Shown here: positions 43,452 to 53,096 of the stretch, piece by piece
How the letters are laid out: the number at the start of each line of letters is the position of its first letter
Numbering within the stretch: the first letter of the stretch is position 1
NCBI RefSeq assembly: GCF_003352465.1
Contig: NZ_CP031153.1
Span: 3,930,001 to 3,994,000 of the forward strand
Source: Kordia sp. SMS9
GTDB taxonomy: Bacteria > Bacteroidota > Bacteroidia > Flavobacteriales > Flavobacteriaceae
Reading direction: 5' to 3'
DNA length: 64,000 nucleotides
Notes under the pieces: model-generated
Databases searched by the model: none
What the model was told of the DNA's origin: nothing
The model's input: only the letters and a program-made list of their open reading frames with translations
Position numbers and translations under genes: made by a program

Positions 43452-43658
43452 GTAACACTAGTTTTCTAAAAAGTTGACAAGTTTCGTTTTTTAAAAGGTT
43501 AAATTGTTAAAAAACAATTACTTATAAGTAAAACTATTGCTTATGATTTATAAATTCAAAGAACGATTCCTTTTAAAAGTAAACTTAGACATGTACTTTT
43601 AACTTGTTATTTGTTTAGTAATTCTTTTACTAATGAAATAACAACCATGAAAAAAGTA

Positions 43659-43694
43659 AAGAAGCTGCCTCATAATTTGAGACAGCTTCTTTTA
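43659..43694. terminator. hairpin between the precursor gene and the S9 peptidase gene
   Basis: GAAGCTG and CTC pair with GAG and CAGCTTC (one mismatch), followed by TTTT. It follows a gene-start-like sequence at 43647 (ACAACCATGAAAAAAG). It can end the precursor transcript on the + strand. Between 43452 and 43658 I see no gene; a 7-bp dyad TTAGTAA/TTACTAA lies near 43620. Confidence 0.65.
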
Positions 43695-43715
43695 GTATAT
43701 TCCGTAATAAAAAAA

Positions 43716-45641
43716 TTATCCTTTCACTTTGGTACGCATATTTTCATTTAAAAATGTGATCATAGAATTGTAAAAATCAAAACGATTTTCTTCATTTCTA
43801 AATCCGTGACCTTCATTTTCTTTCAGCATATATTCGACAGTCACACCATTATCACGCAATGCTTTTACCATTTGATCAGATTCTGCCTGAACTACACGTG
43901 GATCGTTTGCTCCTTGTGCCACAAATAATGCTGCTTTAATCTTATCTACATGAAACACAGGACTATTTTGTCTCATCATAATGCTATCTTTCGTATTTGG
44001 ATCGCCCACCATTTCGTATAACATTTTCTTATAAGGTTCCCAATATGGAGGAATGGTTTCCATAAACGTGAATAAGTTTGAAACACCTACGTAATCAACC
44101 GCTGCTGCATATAAATCGGGCGTGTTGGTAATTCCTGCTAGTGTCGCATAACCACCGTAACTTCCGCCGTAAATCGCGATTCTATCTTTATCAGCAATGC
44201 CTTCTTTAATCAGCCATTGTACACCATCGGTAATATCGTTTTGCATTTCCTGTCCCCATTTCTTAAAAGAACTTTCCCAAAACTTCTTTCCATAACCCGT
44301 AGAACCTCTAAAATTCATTTGTAAAACCGCAAAACCTCTGTTTGCTAAAAACTGTACTTCTGGATTGAATCCCCAATTATCACGCGCCCAAGGACCACCA
44401 TGCGGATTTACCACCACAGGCAAGTTCTCAGCTTTTACACCAACCGGTAAGGTTAAATATCCGTGAATCGTTAAGCCATCTCTAGATGTGTAGGAGATAG
44501 GTTTCATACTTGCCATGTGTTCAGCATTGATCCAAGGACTTAAATCTGCCAAATGCTTTAAATCTTCTGTTGTTGTATCATAAAAATAATACGTTCCTCG
44601 TGTTTTATCGTTTCCAACATAGATTAAAAATTTGTCTTCACTTTTATTGCTTGATGCGATATAATATGTGTTGTCTGCACCTAATTTTTCCTCTAACATC
44701 TTAAAAAGATTCTCGGCGTCTTTATCTAAAAACTTTCTGTTAAGTTTTGCTCTTGTATAGTTGATGAAAGTAGGCACTTTTCTTTTTGGAGAATATGAAA
44801 TACCGCTTACATCCACTTCGGTATCCATAAAAATTTCTTCAATTTCTTTATTTTCTTTCAAATCGTATTTTACAACAGCGGCTTTGTCTCTTCCTAAGTT
44901 AGAAACGGCATACACAACATCTCCATTGTCAAAATCAAAATACTGAGGCGCTAACGTTTGCTTAAAATTTGTTGTCATTACTTCTTTAAATGGAGCATCT
45001 TCCGTTGGTCTATACAATATGGTATTATCTACACCGTTGGTCATGTACGCCAAACGCAATTTTCCATCATGATCAGTTTGCCAACCCGTAATATTTCCAG
45101 GGTTTTCGTATAATATTTCCAATGCTCCCGTATTGATGTTCAAGCGATACGGATCATAAACTTGTGGAATTCTTTTGTTCAATCCAACAATCATTTCGGC
45201 TTCATTTTCATCAAGCGAATCAATAATTTCGCATCGAACACCCTCAAAAGGTGTCAAATCTTTTTCGTTGGTTCCATCTTTATTTACGGCAAAAATGTGA
45301 AAATTTTCATTTCCGCCTTTATCTCTTGCGTATACCAATCGGTCGTTATTTGCCCAGAAATATCCTGCAAGGTCACGATCTTCAACGCTAGTAACTCGTA
45401 TAACGTCGTCACTTCCTATTTTTTGTACGTGAATGTTCATTCGGTCTTTATATGGCGCTAAGTAGGCCAAATATTCACCGTTTGGAGATAAATTAAACGA
45501 TGTTTTTTCAGAATTCTTAAAAAAATCTTTAACAGAAATTTTTGGAGCGGGTTTCATTTCTACAAGTTCAGGTTGTTTTTTGGTTTCCTCGGTACATGCC
45601 ATAAAAAGCATCACTAAAGAAAAAAGCAGTAGTTTTCTCAT
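43716..45641 (-). CDS. S9-family prolyl-oligopeptidase-type peptidase, lipoprotein
   Basis: 641 residues. A lipoprotein signal ends LFMAC (Cys16). The N-terminal beta-propeller region runs to about residue 380. The alpha/beta hydrolase domain has PHGGPWARDNWGFNPEVQFL, the nucleophile in IYGGSYGGYATLAG, the Asp in GANDPRV and the His in NEGHGF. This is an exported oligopeptidase of the acylaminoacyl-peptidase type. It is transcribed on its own, with a TTTTTG-rich leader. Confidence 0.92.
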   Translation of the reverse strand: MRKLLLFSLVMLFMACTEETKKQPELVEMKPAPKISVKDFFKNSEKTSFNLSPNGEYLAYLAPYKDRMNIHVQKIGSDDVIRVTSVEDRDLAGYFWANNDRLVYARDKGGNENFHIFAVNKDGTNEKDLTPFEGVRCEIIDSLDENEAEMIVGLNKRIPQVYDPYRLNINTGALEILYENPGNITGWQTDHDGKLRLAYMTNGVDNTILYRPTEDAPFKEVMTTNFKQTLAPQYFDFDNGDVVYAVSNLGRDKAAVVKYDLKENKEIEEIFMDTEVDVSGISYSPKRKVPTFINYTRAKLNRKFLDKDAENLFKMLEEKLGADNTYYIASSNKSEDKFLIYVGNDKTRGTYYFYDTTTEDLKHLADLSPWINAEHMASMKPISYTSRDGLTIHGYLTLPVGVKAENLPVVVNPHGGPWARDNWGFNPEVQFLANRGFAVLQMNFRGSTGYGKKFWESSFKKWGQEMQNDITDGVQWLIKEGIADKDRIAIYGGSYGGYATLAGITNTPDLYAAAVDYVGVSNLFTFMETIPPYWEPYKKMLYEMVGDPNTKDSIMMRQNSPVFHVDKIKAALFVAQGANDPRVVQAESDQMVKALRDNGVTVEYMLKENEGHGFRNEENRFDFYNSMITFLNENMRTKVKG

Positions 45642-45826
45642 GATTTTGTTTTTTGTATGATATCCTTATATGACGAAAAATGGAATGTCTTGTTACACTA
45701 TTTGAAACATTTTTATAAAATTAGCGGTAACTCTTAGTTTTTTATGATAAATTTATAACCTATTCAATGTGAAATTAATAACATTGAATCCCTTGATTAT
45801 TTTATAAAGAATCCTAAAACGAACTA

Positions 45827-45856
45827 TTGCAAACCTAACTATTCTAAGTATATTTG
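45827..45856 (+). promoter_or_regulatory. promoter TTG-N19-TATATTTG for fabG
   Basis: TTG (45827-45829) and TATATTTG (45849-45856) at the ideal 19-bp spacing for Bacteroidota, 29 bp before the fabG ATG. Confidence 0.75.
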
Positions 45857-45885
45857 AATCAAATAAAATCAACCAATACATACGT

Positions 45886-46632
45886 ATGAAATTACTAGAA
45901 GGCAAAACAGCCATCATTACAGGCGCGAGTAGAGGAATAGGTAAAGGAATAGCACAAGTATTTGCGGCACATGGCGCAAATGTTGCGTTTACATACAGTT
46001 CTTCCGTAGAAGCTGCCAATGAATTAGAAAAAGAACTAAACGGATTAGGCATAAAAGCGAAAGGATATCAAAGCAATGCAGCCGATTTTCAACAAGCACA
46101 AGAGTTAGCCGCAGAAGTATTAAAAGACTTTGGCTCGATTGATGTATTAATCAATAATGCAGGAATCACGAAAGATAATTTGTTGATGCGTATTTCAGAG
46201 GAAGATTTTGACAAAGTAATAGAAGTCAACCTAAAGTCCGTTTTCAACATGACCAAAGCGGTACAACGCACCATGTTAAAACAACGAAAAGGATCTATTA
46301 TAAACATGAGTTCTGTAGTTGGAGTCAAAGGAAATGCTGGGCAAACAAATTACGCCGCTTCCAAAGCAGGAATTATTGGTTTTTCAAAATCGGTAGCGTT
46401 GGAATTGGGATCCAGAAATATTCGTAGCAACGTGATTGCACCAGGTTTTATAGAAACAGAAATGACAGGAAAATTGCCTGAAGATGTCGTAAAAGGTTGG
46501 AGAGCCGCAATTCCGTTAAAAAGAGGAGGAACACCCGAAGATGTAGCCAATACCTGTGTGTTTCTTGCAAGCGATATGTCAGCATACATCACTGGGCAAG
46601 TGCTCAATGTGGATGGCGGCATGTTAACATAG
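45886..46632 (+). CDS. fabG: 3-oxoacyl-ACP reductase
   Basis: 248 residues, a classical SDR. The NADP site is TGASRGIGKGIA, with NNAGITKDNLLMR, the catalytic Ser in NMSSVVG, YAASKAG (Tyr-xxx-Lys) and VAPGFIETEMTGKLP. The reductase step of fatty-acid elongation is the expected role, although no other fab genes are nearby except the FabZ part at 39.3 kb. A secreted hypothetical protein gene follows after 21 bp. Confidence 0.94.
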   Translation: MKLLEGKTAIITGASRGIGKGIAQVFAAHGANVAFTYSSSVEAANELEKELNGLGIKAKGYQSNAADFQQAQELAAEVLKDFGSIDVLINNAGITKDNLLMRISEEDFDKVIEVNLKSVFNMTKAVQRTMLKQRKGSIINMSSVVGVKGNAGQTNYAASKAGIIGFSKSVALELGSRNIRSNVIAPGFIETEMTGKLPEDVVKGWRAAIPLKRGGTPEDVANTCVFLASDMSAYITGQVLNVDGGMLT

Positions 46633-46653
46633 AAAATCACTAATACAAACAAT

Positions 46654-47190
46654 ATGAAAAAAGCACTTCTTTTAATGACAGTTTTCTTGCTGTCAATCAA
46701 CGCTGTAAACGCTCAAGATTGGGAAAAGTATAAAGCAGAAGACTTAGAATTTGTTGCGTACTATCCTGCTGAACCAAAAAGAACAGTACAAAAAGTATCA
46801 ACAGCTGTCGGAGAATTAGACATGCACATGATTATGTATGCACCAACTTCTGGCGATGACAATGCGGTATATTCTGTAATTCGCTCAGACTATCCCGAAG
46901 AACAATTCAAAAATGCAGATGATGACTATAATGCTTCTGTTTTAGATGGAGCTGTAAAAGGAGCGGTTTCTAATGTAAAAGGCTTTTTAAACTTTGATCA
47001 TCCTGTTAAATTCAATGGATACCCAGGCAGAAGCATCAAAATTCAAATGGAAGGCGGTTTTATTTACATCAATGCGTATCTCGTAGAAAACTCAATGTTC
47101 ATTACGCAAGTAATTTGCACGGCAGATAAAGACCATAATGATAGTATTTATCGCTTTCTAAAATCTTTTGAACTTATAAAAACAAAGTAA
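46654..47190 (+). CDS. secreted protein of unknown function
   Basis: 178 residues. The signal peptide ends AVNAQ, with Gln likely the first mature residue. The mature part resembles short conserved Bacteroidota secreted proteins with FVAYYPAEPKRTVQ and a C-terminal YRFLKSFELI. No enzyme motif was seen. It is likely co-transcribed with fabG. The role is unknown. Confidence 0.7.
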   Translation: MKKALLLMTVFLLSINAVNAQDWEKYKAEDLEFVAYYPAEPKRTVQKVSTAVGELDMHMIMYAPTSGDDNAVYSVIRSDYPEEQFKNADDDYNASVLDGAVKGAVSNVKGFLNFDHPVKFNGYPGRSIKIQMEGGFIYINAYLVENSMFITQVICTADKDHNDSIYRFLKSFELIKTK

Positions 47191-47199
47191 ATATTAATA

Positions 47200-48168
47200 A
47201 TGAAGAATAATTTTTTATCGTTATGCTTTTTTCTATGCTTTATAACGATGACAACAGCTCAAATCCGTATTGGAAATTTTTACATTGCAGGAAAACACAA
47301 AAAATTAAGTAAAAAAACTGTAGAAAAATTTAAAAACACGACTACCTATTTTATTTTTAATGAAGATAATAAAAATTACACAAGATCTGATTACAAAACA
47401 TTATTAGACGAAGTTTGGACATTTACACCTTATGAAATAATAGAAGAGAAAGATATGTATGATATCTTTAAACCTGGAGTAGCTTTCGCTAGATTTATTA
47501 GCTTTTCTATTACTAGATTTGGTAAATATGGCGCTTCCACAAGTTCCTATCATGTGATAGATTTTTCGGTCATAAAAAAAATAACGAAAGACAAAGTAAA
47601 GAAAGGGAAGCGAATTTTTCAATGGAAAGATGATCGTGTAGCAGCCATATACTTTACGCCCGATATCTCATCCAGACAGCAAATTGTTTCAGGTAAAGAT
47701 TCTATTTCTGGAAATTTGATGAATTACAAACTTGGATATATTAAAAACTACTTTCAGTTTATTAACAGTAGTTTAGAGAAGAAAGAGAGTTTTAATATGT
47801 TTGATGATTCCATCGATAAAGAAAAAATAGGAGAACTAAAAAATAAAACACTATACATTTCGGAAAATTTCATTTATTCCTATTCACCGCATAAAATTGA
47901 TGAGAAAGATGAACAAATGACTCCCGAAAAACTATTTGAAGATTACCAGTATTCATACAAAGTAATCTCTGATGAAGAATTAAATAATAAAATACTGAAC
48001 AATGAAGATTTTTACTATTTAATGTACAATCAAAATGTAAGTGTGAAGGTATACTCTATTGTCAATGGAAAAACGGGAGATATTATATTTTCAAAATATA
48101 AATCTATGTCATACAATCTCAAGCCTAAGAACTTAAAAGAAATATCAAAAAAAATATCAAAAAACTAA
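47200..48168 (+). CDS. secreted protein of unknown function
   Basis: 322 residues. An N-terminal signal peptide ends TMTTAQ, giving another Gln at the mature end. The sequence is basic and Lys/Tyr-rich without cysteine-based or catalytic motifs that I can recognise. It is more AT-rich than its neighbours. The gene follows the previous one by 9 bp, and the von Willebrand-type gene starts 3 bp after it. Confidence 0.65.
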   Translation: MKNNFLSLCFFLCFITMTTAQIRIGNFYIAGKHKKLSKKTVEKFKNTTTYFIFNEDNKNYTRSDYKTLLDEVWTFTPYEIIEEKDMYDIFKPGVAFARFISFSITRFGKYGASTSSYHVIDFSVIKKITKDKVKKGKRIFQWKDDRVAAIYFTPDISSRQQIVSGKDSISGNLMNYKLGYIKNYFQFINSSLEKKESFNMFDDSIDKEKIGELKNKTLYISENFIYSYSPHKIDEKDEQMTPEKLFEDYQYSYKVISDEELNNKILNNEDFYYLMYNQNVSVKVYSIVNGKTGDIIFSKYKSMSYNLKPKNLKEISKKISKN

Positions 48169-48171
48169 CAA

Positions 48172-50208
48172 TTGTCTAATACGACCATAGCATACATTTG
48201 TATCGCAATAATAATATCAGCACTTGTTGCGATATTTCACTATTATTACAAAACGAAAAAACGCACTAAAAAACTAGTGCTTTTTTCGTTTTTGAGATTT
48301 TTAAGTGTTTTTGCACTATTATTGCTCATTATCAATCCAAAATTTAAACAAAAAAGTTACTACACGGAAAAACCTGTTTTAACGATTGCGGTGGACAATT
48401 CTTCTTCCATAGCAGAATTGGGTTATGACGAAAAAGTCACGACAATTGTTGGACAATTAAAAAACTCCAAAGAATTGCAAGATAAATTTGAGATTGATAC
48501 CTATACTTTCTCAAAAAAATTAGAAGAAAGCGATTCTATCAACTTTACAGGAACGCAAACAAACATTAGCAAAGCGTTAAAAGACCTTAATAATCTCTAC
48601 AAAGACGCCATTGCACCTACGATTCTCATTACAGATGGAAACCAAACCTATGGAAACGATTATCAGTTTCTATCATCCAAAATAAAACAACCGATATTTC
48701 CTGTTGTTGCTGGCGATACAACCACTTTTGTGGATTTAAAAATTGATCAGTTAAACGCAAATAAATACGCATACCTAAAAAATAAATTTCCTGTAGAAGT
48801 GATTGCGACGTATACTGGAAATGAAACGGTTCAAACGAATTTAGTGCTGACCGCAAATGGAAAACGTTTGGCAAGCAAAGCCTTGACGTTTTCGCCAACA
48901 GACAATTCTAAAGTGGTGAATTTGAATATTTCGGCAACCAAAATTGGCGTACAAACCTTGCGTGCTACGTTAACGCCTTTAGAAGCTGAAAAAAACACCC
49001 AAAACAATTCGCGCTATTTCGCCGTAGAAGTGATTGATCAGAAAGTAAAAATTGCGTTAGTTTCTGAAATCATTCATCCCGATTTAGGCGCACTCAAGAA
49101 AAGTTTAGAAAGTAACGAATTGCGCGGAGTAGACATTTTAAAACCGAATGAAGCTTCTGGCAGACTCAATGAATATCAGTTAGTAATTCTGTATCAACCA
49201 AACACAAAGTTTCAAAAAGTATATGAAAACAGTCAACGTTTAGAAAAAAACACGTTTACCATTACAGGAACGCAAACCGATTGGAACTTTCTAAACGACA
49301 TCCAAACCAGTTTTCGCAAAGACGATTTGCAAGAACGGGAAGAAGTACAAGGACAACTCAATCCCAATTATGCCAACTTCTTAATTGATAATATTGACTT
49401 CTCAGACTATCCACCACTCGAAAATGCTTTTGGCGAAGTAGAATTCAACGTAGCCCATGAAATCATTCTAACGCAAATCATTTCAGGTGTTTCTACAAAA
49501 TCAGCCTTGTTGGCAACCTATACTGATAACAACAAACGTGCTGCAATTTTAGCAGGAGAAAACATCTGGAAATGGCGCGCCAACAGTTTTTTAGCACAAG
49601 AAAACTTTATCGAATTTGACACCTTTCTAGGGAAATTAGTGCAATATCTAGCATCGAATAAAAAACGAGAACGTTTAACCGTTGGATACGAATCGTTTTA
49701 CTATGGAAATCGTGAAATTCAACTCACAGCACAATACTTCAATCCTTCGTATGAATTTGATGCGAATGCCAATCTCACCGCAATTATCAAAAACAAGGAC
49801 ACGGATGAAACTACTACATATCCAATGTTGCTAAACACAGGTTTTTATACGGTCGATTTAAACAATTTGCCGCCAGCATCGTATGATTTTACAGTACGCG
49901 CGGAAGGCAAAAATATCCGCAAATCGGGAAGTTTTAAAATCTTAGAATTTGACATCGAAAAACAATTCTTAAACGCTGATACAAATCGTTTACAAGCGAT
50001 TGCCGCGAAAACAAACGGAAAAGCATTTCATATTAATGACAATTCTCAAAACATAATTTCTGAAATAATTAACGATCAACGCTTCAAAACAATTGAGAAA
50101 AGTAACGAAAAGGTCGTATCTTTGATAGATTGGAAATACTTGCTTGCATTGATAGCAGTATTCTTGGCATTAGAGTGGTTTTTGAGAAAATACTTTGGCT
50201 TGATTTAA
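48172..50208 (+). CDS. membrane protein with von Willebrand factor A-like domain (TTG start)
   Basis: 678 residues starting at a TTG 3 bp after the previous stop; no ATG is suitable. Two N-terminal helices (residues 5-22 and 38-56) are followed by a vWA-like domain with LTIAVDNSSSIAE (a DxSxS metal site) and ILITDGNQTYG. A long beta-rich periplasmic part follows, then a C-terminal helix (LLALIAVFLALEWFLRKYFG). The layout resembles Bacteroidota BatA-related or aerotolerance-type membrane proteins. The exact role is unclear. Confidence 0.75.
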   Translation: MSNTTIAYICIAIIISALVAIFHYYYKTKKRTKKLVLFSFLRFLSVFALLLLIINPKFKQKSYYTEKPVLTIAVDNSSSIAELGYDEKVTTIVGQLKNSKELQDKFEIDTYTFSKKLEESDSINFTGTQTNISKALKDLNNLYKDAIAPTILITDGNQTYGNDYQFLSSKIKQPIFPVVAGDTTTFVDLKIDQLNANKYAYLKNKFPVEVIATYTGNETVQTNLVLTANGKRLASKALTFSPTDNSKVVNLNISATKIGVQTLRATLTPLEAEKNTQNNSRYFAVEVIDQKVKIALVSEIIHPDLGALKKSLESNELRGVDILKPNEASGRLNEYQLVILYQPNTKFQKVYENSQRLEKNTFTITGTQTDWNFLNDIQTSFRKDDLQEREEVQGQLNPNYANFLIDNIDFSDYPPLENAFGEVEFNVAHEIILTQIISGVSTKSALLATYTDNNKRAAILAGENIWKWRANSFLAQENFIEFDTFLGKLVQYLASNKKRERLTVGYESFYYGNREIQLTAQYFNPSYEFDANANLTAIIKNKDTDETTTYPMLLNTGFYTVDLNNLPPASYDFTVRAEGKNIRKSGSFKILEFDIEKQFLNADTNRLQAIAAKTNGKAFHINDNSQNIISEIINDQRFKTIEKSNEKVVSLIDWKYLLALIAVFLALEWFLRKYFGLI

Positions 50209-50455
50209 TAACGTGATATACAGATAATACAAGTACATAAAAGCTATTCGTGCATTCAAATTACAAGTAAAATCAATCTCAAATCATTCAATCATTGACA
50301 CAGAATTTTTGATTCAAAATGTAACAAAACGTAGCTCCAATACACATATCAATAATTTGTTTTGCGATTTTTTCATCAACAAAAACATGAAAATTGAAGT
50401 TGTGATTCAATAAAACGAAAAATAAACACTAAAAAATAATCAAAAACTAAAAAAA

Positions 50456-51274
50456 ATGGACAAATTACCTAAAATTGGAATTCCAATATTAATCATTGTA
50501 ATTGTAGCAATTGTACTTATAGCAAAATCTGCGGTAACAATAAACTCTGGAGAAGCAGGTGTATTATTTAAAACCTTTGGTGATGGTGTGGTAACTGATG
50601 AACCACCAATGGGAGAAGGTTTCCATATTGTAGCACCTTGGAACAAGGTTTACATTTATGAAGTACGTCAACAAGAGCTTTTTGAAAAAATGAAGGTATT
50701 ATCTTCAAATGGATTAGAAATACAAATTGATGCATCTGCTTGGTATGAGCCAGTATATAATCAATTAGGGAATCTACACCAGTCATTAGGACAAGGGTAT
50801 TTACAGCGTGTAATACAACCAGCTATTCGCAGTGCCGCAAGAAGTGTTATTGGACGTTATACTCCAGATGATCTGTATTCAACGAAACGTGATGCAATTC
50901 AGGTTGAAATTTATGAAGAAACCAAGAAAATACTTGACAAACAATATGTGCAATTAAATGAGGTATTGGTGCGAGATGTAACTTTGCCTCCAACAATTAA
51001 AGAAGCAATTGAGCGTAAATTAAAGCAGGAGCAAGAATCTTTAGAATATGAATTTAGACTGGTAACAGCTCAAAAAGAAGCTGAAAAAGTACGTATTGAA
51101 GCGCAAGGTAAAGCAGATGCAAACAAAATTTTAAGTACGTCACTTACGGACAAGATTCTTCAAGACAAAGGAATTGAAGCAACAATAAAACTATCTGAAT
51201 CTCCAAATAGCAAAGTAATTGTAATTGGTTCTGGAGACAGCGGATTGCCTTTAATTCTAGGAGGAAATCAGTAA
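50456..51274 (+). CDS. prohibitin-family (SPFH/band 7) membrane protein
   Basis: 272 residues. One N-terminal membrane helix (residues 7-26), then the SPFH domain from VTINSGEAGVLFKTFG through YLQRVIQPAIRSAARSVIGRY to VRDVTLPPTIKEAIERKLK. A coiled coil follows (QEQESLEYEFRLVTAQKEAEKVRIEAQGKADA). Prohibitins form large ring-like membrane scaffolds. It lies in its own unit with a 247-bp upstream gap that holds no other gene. Confidence 0.92.
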   Translation: MDKLPKIGIPILIIVIVAIVLIAKSAVTINSGEAGVLFKTFGDGVVTDEPPMGEGFHIVAPWNKVYIYEVRQQELFEKMKVLSSNGLEIQIDASAWYEPVYNQLGNLHQSLGQGYLQRVIQPAIRSAARSVIGRYTPDDLYSTKRDAIQVEIYEETKKILDKQYVQLNEVLVRDVTLPPTIKEAIERKLKQEQESLEYEFRLVTAQKEAEKVRIEAQGKADANKILSTSLTDKILQDKGIEATIKLSESPNSKVIVIGSGDSGLPLILGGNQ

Positions 51275-51295
51275 AATAGGAATACATAAAACATA

Positions 51296-51330
51296 AAAAA
51301 AGGGAAACTGGCTTAAAGTTTCCCTTTTTT
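51296..51330 (+). terminator. intrinsic terminator after the prohibitin gene
   Basis: AAAAAAGGGAAACT pairs with AGTTTCCCTTTTTT (about 14 bp) around a short loop, with a T-run. It begins 21 bp after the stop. Confidence 0.85.
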
Positions 51331-51408
51331 AATTCTGAGTAATTCTAGGTATGGAGGAAGCTATAATCATTTAGCCAACCTAAAAGCGTTTGAATATTTT
51401 ACAATATC

Positions 51409-51975
51409 TTATTTCTTAGAACTGAGTCGTTTGCTAAAATCGGTATCGCCACCTTTTTTCAACACAACAGCTTGTCCTTTCCAATCGTCACGTTCAATTC
51501 TTCCTGGAAAAAAGGAAATCAATTCAGTTACGGTTTGTATATCTTCAAGTGTAAACTTACTAATCTGATCAAACGTATAAATTCCAATAGCGTTCAATTT
51601 CTCTTCAATAAAAGGACCAACACCTTTAATGCGTTTCAAATCATCTTTCTGAGAAGCATCGGCAACGCCAAAACTGTCAAAATTTAATGGAGAATTCGCA
51701 GTATCTACAGAAGCCACATCATCATTCGAATCAACTGCTTTTCCTGAACGTTCTCGTGTTTTCCTAGCACGCACTCCTTTAGATGGCGCATAATTGGTAT
51801 TAATATAGTCTCCTTTCTTCGACTTTTCAGCCGCGAGTAATTTCTCATATTTTCGCTTCGATTTCCGCTTTCCAAAAATCCAGCCGATCAAAAAACAACC
51901 AAATCCAATCAAGAATACACTAAAATATTCCCAACCAGAAACAGGAGCCAAGCTTTGTAAAAATATAGATGACAT
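51409..51975 (-). CDS. membrane-anchored helix-hairpin-helix domain protein
   Basis: 188 residues. One membrane helix (about residues 17-34) is followed by a basic region and a C-terminal HhH-like domain: LKRIKGVGPFIEEKLNAIGIYTFDQISKFT. The pattern resembles the helix-hairpin-helix domains often annotated as flap-endonuclease-like in flavobacteria. A catalytic nuclease motif was not seen, so DNA or protein binding is more likely. The OmpA gene is 42 bp upstream and on the same strand. Confidence 0.75.
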   Translation of the reverse strand: MSSIFLQSLAPVSGWEYFSVFLIGFGCFLIGWIFGKRKSKRKYEKLLAAEKSKKGDYINTNYAPSKGVRARKTRERSGKAVDSNDDVASVDTANSPLNFDSFGVADASQKDDLKRIKGVGPFIEEKLNAIGIYTFDQISKFTLEDIQTVTELISFFPGRIERDDWKGQAVVLKKGGDTDFSKRLSSKK

Positions 51976-52017
51976 ATAATTTGTTAGTATTAGTCAGTTA
52001 GTATTCGTTATCTATAA

Positions 52018-52860
52018 TTAATTATTTGTAATATTTATCTCAATACGTCTGTTCAATCGTTGTCCTTCCAAAGTCGCATTCGGAGCAATTGGAGTTGTTT
52101 CGCCTTTCGAAGAAATCGTCAATCTATGTTCCTCAATTCCTTGCGAAATAAAATAGTTCATCACACTTTTAGCACGTTCTTTTCCAAACCACATATTTGC
52201 TTCTGCGTCACCATTACTGTCTGTATGACCAATAATTTTAACACTTTTTGTTGGATTCTTGGCTAAATAATTTTTCAATTCTAATGCATACGCATTCAAA
52301 GTATTATCTGGTTTGAATGTTTTTGAACCAAAACCCGCGTACAAAATCTTAGAAGCAATGCCTTTATCAATAGCCTTCATGCGTTCTTCGGACATTTGTT
52401 GATATTCGTACGCAAATCCTTTTTCATACTGATCATTCGCTGCAAATGTAAAATCCTCTTGTTTGGTTTGCATCACCACACGATCGGTATTCATTCCAAA
52501 ATCGGCCAATCGTTGCTTGAGTTGATCATTTCGAGAAAGTGCTACTGCGCCATCTTCTGCTTTGCTAAAAAAGGAAGTAACCACCATTTCTTCCTGTTGA
52601 TTTGTATTCAAATACTCAAAAAAAGATTGCAACGGATTCGAAACAGAATCCATCAATGAAATAGTAGCCGCATTTTTAGTAATCGAAAATGGTAAAAAAG
52701 AAAGTGGTTTTTTTACAGGAATTTCTTTGAAAACCTTAATTGTGTCTATGACTACAGGAGTCTCGACCTCACAAAGGTTCTTTACATTGCATTCGTAATA
52801 ACGAACACCAAAGTAAAGCCAAGTACAAAAAAGTACAAAGGCGATCAAAAAATGTTTCAT
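52018..52860 (-). CDS. OmpA-family outer-membrane protein
   Basis: 280 residues. An N-terminal hydrophobic segment (residues 3-17) with a nearby YECNVKNLCE motif is followed by a spacer. The OmpA-like peptidoglycan-binding domain covers about residues 165-278: FKPDNTLNAYALELKNYL, IIGHTDSNGDAEANMWFGKERA and the conserved end GQRLNRRIEI. It should tether the envelope to peptidoglycan. It lies divergent from the his operon promoter. Confidence 0.88.
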   Translation of the reverse strand: MKHFLIAFVLFCTWLYFGVRYYECNVKNLCEVETPVVIDTIKVFKEIPVKKPLSFLPFSITKNAATISLMDSVSNPLQSFFEYLNTNQQEEMVVTSFFSKAEDGAVALSRNDQLKQRLADFGMNTDRVVMQTKQEDFTFAANDQYEKGFAYEYQQMSEERMKAIDKGIASKILYAGFGSKTFKPDNTLNAYALELKNYLAKNPTKSVKIIGHTDSNGDAEANMWFGKERAKSVMNYFISQGIEEHRLTISSKGETTPIAPNATLEGQRLNRRIEINITNN

Positions 52861-52986
52861 AGGTGGGCTGACTATTAAGTCCTTAAAATTAGGAATTCAT
52901 TTTTGATATCACAATTATAAAGAGCAAAAAAAAACCTGTAAAGCACATATTATCGACAAAAAGCACAAAATAATTTTAAAAAAGAC

Positions 52987-53018
52987 TTGCAGGCAATGAA
53001 AAATATTAATTACATTTG
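52987..53018 (+). promoter_or_regulatory. his operon promoter, TTG-N21-TACATTTG
   Basis: TTG at 52987-52989 and TACATTTG at 53011-53018, 19 bp before the leader-peptide ATG. It is the only good promoter ahead of hisG. Confidence 0.7.
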
Positions 53019-53036
53019 CATCAAATAAAAATAAAT

Positions 53037-53096
53037 ATGCCTTACACACAATTACATCACCATCATTTTCATACTTGCCCTCAAGCGAGCTGTTAG
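53037..53096 (+). CDS. hisL: histidine operon leader peptide
   Basis: 19 residues: MPYTQLHHHHFHTCPQASC, with five histidine codons at 53055-53066 and 53070-53072. The stop codon is followed by an antiterminator/terminator pair. It has the composition and position of a his attenuator leader. It is too short for normal gene calling. A ribosome slowed at the His codons would leave 53081-53088 free to pair with the terminator's left arm. Confidence 0.9.
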   Translation: MPYTQLHHHHFHTCPQASC

